A stretch of DNA of 64,000 nucleotides from Notamacropus eugenii (Eukaryota > Chordata > Mammalia > Diprotodontia > Macropodidae), in assembly GCF_028372415.1 (NCBI RefSeq), contig NC_092872.1, positions 389,382,853-389,446,852 of the forward strand. The letters run 5' to 3'. Every line of letters starts with the position of its first letter. The first letter of the stretch is position 1. The notes under the pieces were generated by a model, which searched no databases, was not told the DNA's origin, and saw nothing but the letters and a program-made list of their open reading frames with translations. Below, one piece after another: positions 38,501-44,044 of the stretch. The position numbers and the translations under genes are program-made.

Positions 38501-40075
38501 CAGTGCCAAGGTGGCATCTAAAGAGGAAGCATGAAAGTCTGAGAGAATATGCATAGGTGCCCAGTGGGAAGAAGTCAGACAGCTATAGGAAGTAAAGAAT
38601 CAGGCAAAGTCAAAATAAAATGCTCCATTTATATCAGGCCATGTTTTAGCATTTCTACTGTTCCCTCGTAGCTGGTTCTTGCTCTGTGCTTTATAGGAGT
38701 GCCCTTTGGTGCAGTATTGTTGCTTAATATAAAACCATTGCTAATCCAACTAATAAAAATGGTCCATCCTTTACATACAAAGATCAGTGGACGGCCCTAC
38801 GTAGAGAATTCTTTTTCTGGTAATGGAAGGTTTTGCTGATTCGGACTGACCCTCACCTAGCTGACCAGATCAGTGGGAATGTTTGTCAAATCGGCCTGGG
38901 TCAGATTGCTGGCTCTTGGCTGTGCTTTTACAAAGTGGCCCCTTAGGGTGTGTTCATTCACCCCATGGGCTGATTTAGGTACAGCATCATTTTCCTAGAT
39001 TTTGGTGCTCTCTTCTCACTCCCTTCAGCTAATAATACCCTGTGACTGACCCAGCTACCTAATAGTATTGGTTATTTTCAAAGGAGGCAACTGGCTATCT
39101 ATTCCAAATCCAAATGGTTGCAAAGATTTTTAAATGATCCTCTTTGCTTTATGAGTAGCAGCTCAACCTTTGTGCGGCAGAGCAGCAGATAATTTATTGT
39201 TTACTTTGTACAGGTATTATGGAAAGGAGAAGAATACAGACATGATTATGATACTGTTTCTCACTTTGTAGAAGATGAAATCTAGGTTCTCCTGTGTCTT
39301 TTCATGTCTTGTTCTTTGCCCCACCCTTGTCAGTTCAGTTTAATGATAGATATTGAGGAATTGCAGAAAAGAGGTTCTAATATGGGCCAATTAAGGTTGA
39401 ACTCTAATCTATTAGAGGGGAAGAATTTTTTGAGTGACAGGCAGTGCAATCAGAATGAGGGTACTCTAGTCTTAACGTTGGAACATGACACTCAGTAATT
39501 ATGTCCCATCAGAAATAATCTTCTCAACCTACAGTACAGACAATAGATATTTTTTTCCTTCTCACCCAGTCGAAGAGCTCATTGATACCTCTGGCCTGTT
39601 TAGACAGGAAATTGTGAACTTAAAAGAGGAACTCTGGCAGGATTCTCTTGTTTCTGACTGAGAGAACATGTGTAGGGCAGGGTACAAAATTGAAATGACT
39701 GCATAGCTGAGACAGCAACTTCATCTTATTTTGGCCTTGATGGAAGAGTAGAGTTGGAAACTATTGGAATTCATCATCAGGTACTTTTGTTAATAGGCAT
39801 TTCTTTGCCCAGAAGGGGAAAGCTAACCTAAGGCTGTCTTTGCATTTTGTCATCAGGTTGCAGCGTGAGGTAACTTGGCCTCTCCCTGTCTCTGATCCTT
39901 TCCCTTACTTATCAGAGTTTTTTTCTTCTGCACTGCAGGTAAATTAAAAGATCTTGGGAACTTGGTTCTCCGGCCTTTTGGACTATCCACAGAAAACTTC
40001 CAGATCAAGCAAGATTCCTCATCTGGTTCCTACTCTATTAATTTCGTTCAAAATCCAAATAATAACAACAGATAA
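8523..40075 (+). CDS. TTC1: TTC1, tetratricopeptide repeat protein 1, 3' six coding exons (5' part outside window)
   Basis: The exons 8523-8583, 12759-12871, 16481-16517, 21256-21404, 33223-33277 and 39939-40075 join in one frame to 552 nt, giving 183 residues plus a TAA stop. The product matches the C-terminal part of mammalian TTC1 (about 292 aa): a charged helix ([16 protein letters not shown]), three TPR motifs, a lysine/glutamate-rich helix, and the tail [15 protein letters not shown] ending NPNNNNR. TTC1 is a cytosolic adaptor; its TPR domain is reported to bind Hsp70/Hsp90-type chaperone tails and signalling partners such as G-alpha16 and Ras. Clamp residues of chaperone-binding TPRs are visible: Lys and Asn in LKEEGN, Asn in LFSNRAA, and two Arg in YIRAILRRA, with Arg in place of the usual Lys. 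All introns are GT-AG. The N-terminal acidic region (about 110 residues) and the promoter are upstream. No disabling change was seen. Confidence 0.96.
9247..9559 (-). mobile_element. Marsupial tRNA-derived CORE-SINE (WSINE/MAR1 type), full length, with exact TSD
   Basis: On the minus strand it starts GGTAGCTAGGTTGTGCAGTG (tRNA-like head). It continues with TTCAAATCTTACCTCCGACA and GTCACTTAACCCCAATTGTC and ends with the specific tail (TGATGAACATCTGGTCATTG, AGTCAGGTGCAAATCATG, GACGGCATGGTCTTC). It is flanked by an exact 11-bp duplication GGCACTGTGGT at 9236-9246 and 9560-9570, sitting inside an L2 3' end. Confidence 0.88.
9655..9766. mobile_element. Palindromic mariner-like MITE
   Basis: The left arm TGACTCAAAAGTTTTAGTGC, then AGTGTTAAGTTTTAATAG, is matched by the reverse complement of the right arm (GGTATCCCAAAAGTCTAAGTGC, AGCATTATGCTTTTAAC), so the element is almost all inverted repeat. 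The CCAAAAGTCTTAGTGC-type end resembles terminal repeats of mariner-family elements. It interrupts the L2. Confidence 0.6.
10740..10885 (+). repeat. MIR-like SINE fragment
   Basis: Contains GAGGTTAAATGACTTGCCCA and AGATCACATGACTAATAGAT, the conserved central/3' part of an old CORE-SINE. Confidence 0.55.
11060..11245 (+). repeat. L2-type LINE fragment
   Basis: Contains ACACAACCTCCTAAGTGATC, CAGGCCTAACCCTGTCAGCC and CCAGTGGCTCTCTACTACCT, corresponding to the L2 ORF2 C-terminus. Confidence 0.55.
11375..12260 (-). mobile_element. L1 3' region (ORF2 end and 3' UTR), minus strand
   Basis: The left end carries the A/T-rich 3' UTR (AATTCAGCAAAACCAACCAA, CAGAGAGCCTTCCTTATAAC), which recurs at 22.6 kb and 46.2 kb. 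Further right are TTCATGTAAATCTTTCCATG, ATCATAGTTTTTTTAGCCAT and GAACTGTTTGTTCATATCCT, the reverse complement of the conserved L1 ORF2 C-terminal/3' UTR sequence shared with placental L1. The 5' part is missing. Confidence 0.8.
12759..12871 (+). CDS. TTC1: TTC1 exon: TPR1 and first half of TPR2
   Basis: The acceptor is TTTCAG ending at 12758; the donor is GTATGT at 12872. Joined to the G left by the previous exon it reads [16 protein letters not shown], then [14 protein letters not shown], 38 codons with no stop. This spans the end of TPR1 and helix A of TPR2, where the Asn of LFSNRAA is the central chaperone-tail clamp residue. Substitutions relative to the placental protein as I remember it (for example [12 protein letters not shown] for ALEMCPSCFQKE) fit marsupial-placental divergence. 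Confidence 0.95.
13150..13400 (+). repeat. WSINE/MAR1-type CORE-SINE, 3' part
   Basis: Carries GAATATCTGGTCACTGGATT, CAGATGGCTCTGGAGGAGAA, GTCATGTCATCATTTCTCTG and CTTCTTCGGCAACGAAGGAT, the 3' half of the same SINE as at 45653-45966; the tRNA-like head is missing or replaced by unrelated sequence. Confidence 0.85.
13835..14035 (+). repeat. Marsupial tRNA-derived SINE
   Basis: Contains GACCTGGGTGCAAATACTAC, CTGGCTCTGTGACCCCAGAT, CAAGCACTGCAAGTTGTAGG and GCTGACTTATACTGGTAGAG; this tail differs from the WSINE type and marks a second SINE family. Confidence 0.7.
14565..14785 (-). repeat. Interspersed DNA-transposon-like repeat family B, copy 1
   Basis: GTTCCTTAAGCCTTTTTGGT, GTCATGGACTCCTTTGACTA and CTCAGAATAATGTGTTTCAA on the + strand match, in reverse, the segments at 16985-17165 and 63232-63390. 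The CCTTAAGC and GGTGTCATGGA ends look like degraded inverted termini. No coding capacity. Confidence 0.65.
14800..15035 (+). repeat. MIR-like tRNA-derived SINE
   Basis: Contains GATTTGGAACATTGAACTTG, GAGTCATGAAATCTGAGTTC, TTGCTTATCTGTAAAATGAA and a closing CCTTTGAGCTCTAGGTCTAT, the full MIR order. Confidence 0.7.
15035..16480. other. TTC1 intron, no recognised feature
   Basis: AT-rich DNA with short open frames of no recognisable family. I see no repeat or RNA gene that I can name. Confidence 0.5.
16481..16517 (+). CDS. TTC1: TTC1 short 37-nt exon: TPR2 helix B
   Basis: The acceptor is TTTCTTTTTAG at 16480; the donor is GTATGA at 16518, the weakest of the five donors. The exon encodes [12 protein letters not shown] plus the first base of the next Ala codon. 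It completes TPR2. At 37 nt it is very short. Skipping it would shift the frame, since 37 is not a multiple of three. If the intron were retained, the frame would stay open for about 118 more codons. Confidence 0.94.
16985..17168 (+). repeat. Interspersed repeat family B, copy 2
   Basis: GAAGTCTGTGAACTTGGTTT, CATAATTGGTTTCCTTTGTA, ATCATATGTATTTGAATTAA and GAAGGGTTTCATAGGCTTTA are the same blocks, opposite orientation, as at 14565-14785. Confidence 0.7.
17190..17282 (+). repeat. MIR-like SINE 3' fragment
   Basis: TTTTGTAGATGAGGAAGCTG and CTGAGATTTGAGCCCAAATT in the MIR order. Confidence 0.55.
17285..18405 (+). mobile_element. L2 LINE: ORF2 C-terminal remnant and 3' UTR
   Basis: Encodes decayed L2 ORF2: [20 protein letters not shown] (the segment just before the catalytic YADD motif, which is lost here) and [19 protein letters not shown]. 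The typical L2 end follows: GAATGTGAGTTCCTTGCTCA, CATACCCAGTGCTTTAGTAC and AAATGTTTGTTGACTTC. There are many stops. Confidence 0.8.
18480..19835 (-). mobile_element. L2 LINE ORF2 reverse-transcriptase remnant, minus strand
   Basis: Minus-strand frames give [20 protein letters not shown] (the RHLKLN block of L2 RT) and, further 5', [20 protein letters not shown] (the LQSGFRPHHSTETAL block). It has frameshifts and stops throughout. It lies tail to tail with the plus-strand L2 that ends at 18405. Confidence 0.75.
19840..20990. other. TTC1 intron, no recognised feature
   Basis: Nothing recognisable beyond an AT-rich palindromic stretch near 20040-20060 (TCATTTTAAAATGATGG). Confidence 0.5.
21000..21130 (+). 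repeat. MIR-like SINE fragment
   Basis: CGTTTTGCAGATGAAGAAGG and TCATATAGCTAGTAAGTAGA in the MIR order, ending about 125 bp before a TTC1 exon. Confidence 0.55.
21256..21404 (+). CDS. TTC1: TTC1 exon: TPR3
   Basis: The acceptor is TTTTCTCCAG ending at 21255; the donor is GTAAGT at 21405. With the G from the previous exon it reads [18 protein letters not shown], then [18 protein letters not shown] and so on to GEACM, ending in phase 0. This is the third TPR plus the start of the capping helix. The RAILRR segment supplies the basic clamp positions. The exon is nearly identical to the mammalian protein, the strongest single match in the window. A SINE sits 122 bp downstream of the donor. Confidence 0.97.
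21527..21765 (+). mobile_element. RTE-tailed tRNA-SINE with TSD, next to a TTC1 exon
   Basis: A tRNA-like head (GGGACAGCTAGGTGGCAAAG, GTGAGTTCAAATCCTACCTC) is followed by GGGCAAGTCACTTAACTCTA. The RTE-derived tail comes next (GGAAATAGCAAACCACTCCA, TTGGACATGACTGAACAGC). It is flanked by 10-bp repeats AATTTTGACT (21517-21526) and AATTTTGATT (21766-21775), one mismatch. It starts 122 bp after the donor of the TPR3 exon. Confidence 0.85.
21990..22335 (+). repeat. L2-type LINE fragment
   Basis: CCCCATATTCAGTCAGTTAC, GGCTAGATTATTGCAACATC and TGGCTTCCAGTTGAACAACC follow the order of the L2 ORF2 C-terminal region seen at 17.6 kb. Confidence 0.55.
22620..22835 (-). repeat. L1 3' UTR fragment, minus strand
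   Basis: CTCAGTGACCTATCCCTTAT, AATTCATCAAAACCAGCCAA and ATCTGACAGTATTACACATT match the 3' UTR blocks at 11.4-11.55 kb and 46.2-46.3 kb. Confidence 0.65.
23200..23600 (-). repeat. L2 LINE fragment, minus strand (element 1 of a tandem pair)
   Basis: The 3' end (GTGCCAGGCATTGTGCTAAG, GACAATATGCAAACAACTCT) is followed by RT C-terminal sequence (AAGATAATGAGTTCAGCTTT, GGACATGGTGACTTTGAGAT). It abuts a second L2 3' end at about 23605. Confidence 0.7.
23605..26210 (-). mobile_element. Long L2 LINE with endonuclease and RT remnants, minus strand
   Basis: From the 3' end (GTGTGCCAGGCACTATGATA, GGAGCTCCCAGTCTAATGGG) it continues leftward-coded for about 2.6 kb. Minus-strand frames include [20 protein letters not shown] (the linker before the RT) near 25.1 kb. 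[20 protein letters not shown], the ETWL motif of the apurinic-type endonuclease, is near 25.98 kb. Domain order is endonuclease, linker, RT, 3' UTR. All frames are broken, but the span is unusually long for a dead L2. Confidence 0.8.
26210..28030. other. TTC1 intron, no recognised gene
   Basis: The left part (26210-26660) has the purine-rich texture of the adjoining L2 and may be its 5' end. The rest shows nothing I can name. Confidence 0.4.
28070..28166 (+). repeat. tRNA-SINE head fragment
   Basis: GGCATAGTGGATAGAACAGC and GGGTTCAAGTCCTGTTTCTG with GTGTGCCCTGGG; the element is cut by the family A repeat that follows. Confidence 0.7.
28165..28348 (+). repeat. Interspersed repeat family A, copy 2
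   Basis: GGTATCAAACACATTGCCCA, AAATACAGATAACATTACAT, TTATGTGGCCTGTGGAGATC and CATATGTATGAGTGGCCC are the same blocks, same order, as 2735-2945. Confidence 0.65.
28380..29320 (+). mobile_element. CR1/L3-type LINE fragment
   Basis: Shows the CR1-like series: TTCACCATCCTGATTATCCT with CCTCTGGATGAGAATAAC, then ATCACAGGGCTAAGGACGGG with TTCCTGGAGCACTATGCTGC. It resumes at 29620 after an inserted MIR. Ancient and diverged. Confidence 0.7.
29340..29612 (+). repeat. MIR-like CORE-SINE inserted in the CR1/L3 element
   Basis: CTACTATGTGCCAGGCACTC, TTTGATCCTCATAACAGCTC, GGGTCACACAGATAGTAAGT and CAGATCTTCCTGACTTCAGG in full MIR order, ending TGGACTAGCTATCTC. Confidence 0.8.
29615..30005 (+). mobile_element. 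CR1/L3-type LINE, continuation
   Basis: ACCAGTTTATTAGCCCTGTT, AATAATCTGTTCTAGAATTT, TCCTAGGAATAAATCAGACT and TCATTTATTTCAGTACCTGA continue the CR1/L3 series of 28380-29320 in the same orientation. Confidence 0.65.
30830..31130 (+). pseudogene. RTE-type LINE reverse-transcriptase remnant
   Basis: A plus-strand frame gives [20 protein letters not shown] and [20 protein letters not shown] is the catalytic motif A of RTE (BovB-like) reverse transcriptases, here with the aspartate of IDYKK retained but the following FDS changed to LTQ by a small frame or substitution change. It is an isolated fragment with no 3' tail. Confidence 0.6.
31735..31885 (+). repeat. L2 LINE 3' terminus
   Basis: GAGGATGTGAGCTCTTTGAG, CGTATCCGCAGTGCCTTGCT and TACATAGTAAATCCATGCAG are the usual end of L2. 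Confidence 0.65.
32380..32505 (+). repeat. tRNA-derived SINE fragment
   Basis: AAGAATTGGCCTTATAGTGT, GACCTGGGTTTGAGTTCTCC and CTGGGCCAGTCAGCACC in tRNA-SINE order, running into a GT microsatellite. Confidence 0.55.
32513..32553. repeat. Imperfect GT microsatellite
   Basis: GTGGGTGTGCGTCTGTGTGT and CTGTGTGTGTCTGTGTGG; an 18-base A run follows at 32614-32631. Confidence 0.85.
33223..33277 (+). CDS. TTC1: TTC1 exon: post-TPR helix
   Basis: A pyrimidine-rich acceptor (CTTCTCCTTCAG) ends at 33222; the donor is GTAAGT at 33278. The 55-nt exon encodes [18 protein letters not shown] plus one base of a Gly codon. It is a highly charged amphipathic helix that continues the C-terminal solvating helix of the TPR superhelix. 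The upstream intron (about 11.8 kb) is the longest in the window and is full of L2 and CR1 fragments. Confidence 0.95.
33278..36640. other. TTC1 intron, repeat-poor
   Basis: Apart from A-runs (33620, 36527) I recognise no interspersed repeat. The block 34080-34450 is balanced in composition and lacks any repeat hallmark; it could hold conserved non-coding DNA, which only alignment would show. Confidence 0.45.
36640..36895 (+). repeat. L2-type LINE fragment
   Basis: GGCAGAGCTCTGAACACATA, CCAAAACTTTCCATCACTCT and GATGAAGCCCAGGCTTGGCA match the order of L2 ORF2 C-terminal/3' region. Confidence 0.55.
37225..37510 (+). repeat. CR1/L3-type LINE fragment
   Basis: AGTCAAGCTATGCTGACTCT, ACTAGGAATAGAAGTCAGGT and TTGCAGGCCTATAGTTTTGA are the block also seen, more decayed, at 29.65-29.8 kb. 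Confidence 0.65.
38040..38165 (+). repeat. tRNA-SINE fragment
   Basis: AAGCTAGGTGGCAGAGTAGG then ACCTTAAACTGCTATATAAA; short and diverged. Confidence 0.55.
38222..38332 (+). repeat. L2 LINE 3' terminus
   Basis: GAATCTCCATGATGGAAAGG, CTACAGTGCCTCACATACAT and AAAAGTTTGCTAAATGAAT in L2 3' order. Confidence 0.5.
38335..39568. other. TTC1 intron upstream of last exon, repeat-poor
   Basis: No named repeat. The block 38600-39060 has higher sequence complexity than its surroundings and is a candidate for conserved non-coding DNA. Confidence 0.4.
39570..39661 (+). other. Candidate alternative terminal exon of TTC1 (unproven)
   Basis: A strong acceptor-like sequence (TTTTTTTCCTTCTCACCCAG) ends at 39569. 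The following 91 bases, read with the single G left by exon 33223-33277, stay open for 31 codons ([15 protein letters not shown], then [15 protein letters not shown]) before TGA at 39659-39661. The phase matches the upstream exon. The peptide is acidic and helix-like rather than low-complexity. It would replace the conserved [14 protein letters not shown] tail. No relative is known to me. Chance alone gives matching phase one time in three, and a 31-codon open stretch is not rare, so this is only a candidate. Confidence 0.22.
39939..40075 (+). CDS. TTC1: TTC1 last coding exon and stop
   Basis: The acceptor CACTGCAG ends at 39938. With the preceding G the exon reads [33 protein letters not shown], then [12 protein letters not shown] and TAA at 40073-40075. 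This C-terminal tail is the most conserved non-TPR part of TTC1. The Asn run is one residue longer here (NNNN) than in the human protein as I remember it, a small repeat-length change without expected effect. Confidence 0.96.
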
Positions 40076-40595
40076 CATAAGATAACCATAGTAACTCCCT
40101 TAAAAGTTGGCTTGGAAATTGTGTGCAGCTTGTATTTAGCAAGGGAAAAGGCACTGTCAGTGTTTAACTTGTAAAAGCATCTACCTAAAAGAAAAGCTAT
40201 TCAACAGAGCACAGTACTTCTTTTTCCCTTTTGTTTTACTGTCAGAGTGAAATATATTTACTGATGTGATGGGCCTAATTTTACCTCCCTTTTGTGGTGT
40301 ACAGCTACTACCCTTGGTGCCCTCTGCACGTCATTTGTCCTCTTCTCTGAGGAAGCCTGCAAAAGCAGGGCTGACCCCTGAGCAGCACAAAGCCATTCGC
40401 TCTTGTTCAATCCCAGGAAACAGCTCCTTGAACCAACCAGGCCTGTCTAAAGAGTGGAAGTGATTGGTTTCCCATCATCCCTTCCTCCCCTCCACCATTT
40501 TCTCTCCAAATACACTGCCAAAGCTCTTGTGATCTTCAATACTTTATTATTTCTCCTTATGGTAATAAAGGCTTTCTGTGACTTAATCTGGATTT
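40076..40595 (+). other. TTC1: TTC1 3' untranslated region
   Basis: About 510-520 nt between the TAA stop and a polyadenylation region. It is free of recognised repeats and ends shortly after AATAAA at 40564-40569, followed by a GT/T-rich stretch (CTTTCTGTG, then TTTGATTGTG) that fits a downstream element. The exact cleavage site, about 40585-40600, is inferred. Another AATAAA at about 40815 could give a longer form. Confidence 0.75.
40564..40569 (+). promoter_or_regulatory. TTC1: TTC1 polyadenylation signal AATAAA
   Basis: A canonical AATAAA lies about 490 bases after the TTC1 stop codon with a GU-rich sequence 10-40 bases further on, the expected layout for the main 3' end of this mRNA. 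Confidence 0.75.
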
Positions 40596-40599
40596 GATT

Positions 40600-41345
40600 G
40601 TGAATTTTTTGCCCATATGGACAAAAGAAACCAAGTTCTTCTAAGATTTTTAGAGTGGTCCTGAGATTCTTGGTGTAAAGTGTTACATGTGTACTGTCTC
40701 ATATGATAGCTAAGTATGCTGAACTATTTTTCTCTTTTAATCTTCATTATAAGAGATGGGTCACTGGGTAGGGAAGGATTGAGAGGAATATATTTGGAAG
40801 TAAAAACAGAAGACAATAAAAATAAGGCTAATAAGTTGCAATACAACACAGAACAAACATTTTAAGTACCACAGATGTGCACAGTATATTAAATGCCTAC
40901 ACTGAAGATTTTCTTGAAAAAATTAATGCTACACTGGAATGCTGAGATTCACAAAGTCCTCTCTTTTGCATAGTGCAGCAGCGTACATCTCTGAAGGTTA
41001 TTATGAAATTCAGCGTGTTTAGCTATAGCTAAATAATTGTTTCCTCTCTAATATTCCACCCTTTCTCTGACCTCTTAAAAATAATTTAACCTTAAGTAGC
41101 TTCATTTTAACGTATTCAAATCCCAGAACAATGCCCAGCATTTCCAAATTGAGTTAACCCTGTGGATGAGGCGGCTTTCAAAATGATTTTCTTAGTTTTT
41201 ACATAATGTATAGAGACCTTCATTTGGTAGCACATTCATCACCAGTATCTGTAATGGTTTCTGTTCTTTCATCTACTTTGAAACCCAGTTTCTGACTCAT
41301 CATGAGCCTCCCATAGGTAACCTTCTGATATAATGTTCATGGAAA
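40600..41345. other. Intergenic, no recognised feature
   Basis: AT-rich sequence just beyond TTC1. A second AATAAA occurs at about 40815, but I see no gene or named repeat. Confidence 0.5.
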
Positions 41346-41349
41346 CAAT

Positions 41350-41632
41350 ACAATATCACACCTAGTAGGTGACCTAGTGGACAGAGAACTAGGCCTGGAG
41401 TCAGTAAGACCTGGGTTCAAAAGGGGCCAGAGACATTTACTTAATGTCTTTGTGCCTGCTTCCTCAGCTGTACAATGGAGATGATAACAAAACCTACCTC
41501 CCAGGGCTGATGTGTGGTGCAGATCAAATGAGATAACATTTGTAAAATGTTTAGCACAGTGCCTGGTATGTAGTAGATGCTATCTAAAATGTTAGCTATC
41601 CAATATTATTATTAATATTACATGATTGTGGT
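41350..41632 (+). repeat. MIR-like tRNA-SINE, near full length
   Basis: GTGACCTAGTGGACAGAGAA, AGACCTGGGTTCAAAAGGGG, CCTCAGCTGTACAATGGAGA, CAAATGAGATAACATTTGTA and GCACAGTGCCTGGTATGTAG in canonical order. Confidence 0.8.
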
Positions 41633-42079
41633 TCAAGCCGTCTGTTCTTGAAGTTCTCTTGGTATGGTGATGATGTGCAGGAAATGTTGCAGTCTTTACT
41701 GAATGGTACTTCGCCAGATCCATTTCCTATATTGCCAGATCATAGAAGCAAAAAAATTTTGAGTTGGAAGGGACCTTGAAGGATCCAAAGCAATCATTTA
41801 ACTTCTCCCACACTAACTTCTTTCTGGAGATGAAATAGGAAAGATGAAGGAGAGGTTGATTGGAAATAGCTAATCTTGCCAAGTCTGAGATAAATATGAT
41901 TGATTGGTTACTTTAGGAAGAGAAGTTGGGAAAAGTCATTTTAGAGCCTTGGCCAGTAAATTAATACCTGCTTTGTGTCCACCATTGTCCTAGTTGCTAA
42001 ACCTTGAACTCAGCTGAACAAAGATAGTCTAAAATTAAACAGTTTTAGAACATGTTTCCCATGTTTAAGCCAAGAAACT

Positions 42080-44040
42080 TTAGCCCTGGACTTCCTGCCA
42101 AGATGGTCCCTTGAACAAGAGGCAAGCTGCCCAGTTCCCCCACACCTCAACAAAAACCCTGAAGTAAGATCACATCAAACCAAATAACAAACCAAGAAAT
42201 TTGATGAAAAATTACAATAACTTTTCTAACCTCAGAACTGCAGTCTGCTAGAAGCCCATGGACTATAGGCAAGGAGATCCCACCAACAAAGCCAATGCTA
42301 ACTGACATACAAGTAGCCTTCCAACTCAACCAGAGATATGTACCCTTCAAGACCATCTGAAGGTAGCAAGAATGATGGGTTCCCCCTGGGAAAGCCCAAG
42401 ATAGATATTTTATACACTCCAGGGAGTGGCAGCAGGCCGCAAACAGCATAGTGCTGACCAACACCATATCAGTAAGCACTGTGCTGCAGAGCTCAGCAAA
42501 GGAAAACCTTCACCCAGGGGCCCTGAGGTCCCTAACTGTCCAGGAGTATCTAACTCCAGGAAGATTAGATAAAGACCCAGAACAAGGCCAAGCAGGACCC
42601 CATTCAAAAGCAGAGCAGGGGCAGAACCTTGACCTGACACAAAATTCCAATTTTAGAAACTAAAGCTGGAGAGATGAATAAATCAAAGGAAACATCAACA
42701 ACAATTATTTAAAATCTCCATAACAACTGCAAGCAGAGACTCAAAGGGGGAAAAAATGGATTTCACAAAATACATGAATACCTAGAAGAAATGAATCAAG
42801 ATTTTTGAAAATGACATTAAAAACTCAAGGAAAGAATTGAAAGAATAAGTAGTTTAGAAGAGAAAATAAGAGCAGAACTTGAATCTCTGAAAATTAGAGT
42901 AGATCAAATCAATGATTCCATGAAAGCAAAAAATTGAACAAAATCAAATAATTGAAAAAAATAGAAAACTATATTTGATATCAAAAGCAACTGACCTAGA
43001 AAACAGGTAGGGGAGAAAAAATTAAGAAATCACTGGACTTCCTGAAAATCATGAAAAAAAATGTCCTGGACACTACATCTCAAGAAATCATAAATGAAAA
43101 CTTCCTGTTTCTATTAGAACCATAGGACCAAATAAAAATAATCCACCAATCACCTGAAAGGAAGTTCAAAAGGAAAAGTCCTAGGACTGTCATAGCCAAA
43201 ATCCAGAGCTTCCATGTCATACTACAAACACCTCGAAAAAAGCAATTCAAATACTAAGGAACCATAGAATCAGACAAGATTGGGCAGTATGTTCTACAAA
43301 CCAGAGATCTGGGAATACAACATTCAAAAAGGCAAAAGATAAAACCTTACCCAGCAAAACTCAGTACAAATCTAAGGAAAGGGAGTGAGGGAAAATGAAT
43401 CCTTAACGGAATAGGGGACTTTCTCAAGCATTTCTCATGACAGTACCAGAGCAACAGCAGATAGTGTATATAAAGTGCTTTAAGGTTTACTAATAACTCA
43501 TTTTAGTCTCATAACTCTGAGAGAACGGTGCTATTATCCCCATTTTACAGATGGGCAAACTGAGGCAGATAAGTGCCTGACCCAGCTAATAAGTATTTGG
43601 GGCTAGATTTGGACCTGGGTCTTCCTATGCCAGGTCTGGTACTCCATCCACTGTGCCACCTAGCTGCTGAATAGGCACCCTGAAATACAAATACAAGACT
43701 CTAGAGAAACCTAGAAAAATAAATATATTTGAGCAATTGGAAGGAGCTGTGTAATGATGTAGTGTTAACATTCTCCTAAGTGGTAGAAAAATTAATGCCT
43801 TTAAGAATCTTAAATAGTCTTCATATTGTATTGAGGGAGTTAAGTAGGAAAAAAAATAGAAGTTTTAGGAGTGGATTAATGATGTTCTTTGGGTTTTAGG
43901 AGGGAAAAAAATTGAGGATAAAGGAAGAGGATGGGAACTTGTTATTTCCTTTAATTAGAGTATGTAAAGAGAATATACAAACATTGAAGGAGGGGGAGGA
44001 ATGGGCATCAGATGAACCTTCCTCTTATCTGAAATGACAA
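42080..44040 (+). mobile_element. L1/HAL1 5' half (5' UTR, ORF1, inter-ORF), split by a SINE
   Basis: The start at about 42085 is CTTCCTGCCAAGATGG, the L1 5' hallmark. Decayed ORF1 follows (42700-43450): lysine-rich coiled-coil DNA, then CACAAACACCTCGAAAAAAG and CCAGCAAAACTCAGTACAAA. After the SINE at about 43452-43676, ORF1 resumes (ATACAAGACTCTAGAGAAAC) and leads into purine-rich inter-ORF DNA to about 44040. No ORF2 is visible. Confidence 0.75.
43452..43676 (+). repeat. MIR-like CORE-SINE inserted in L1 ORF1
   Basis: AAGTGCTTTAAGGTTTACTA, CCATTTTACAGATGGGCAAA, CTGGGTCTTCCTATGCCAGG and CCACTGTGCCACCTAGCTGC in order. The L1 ORF1 text continues on both sides. Confidence 0.75.
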
Positions 44041-44044
44041 GGGA

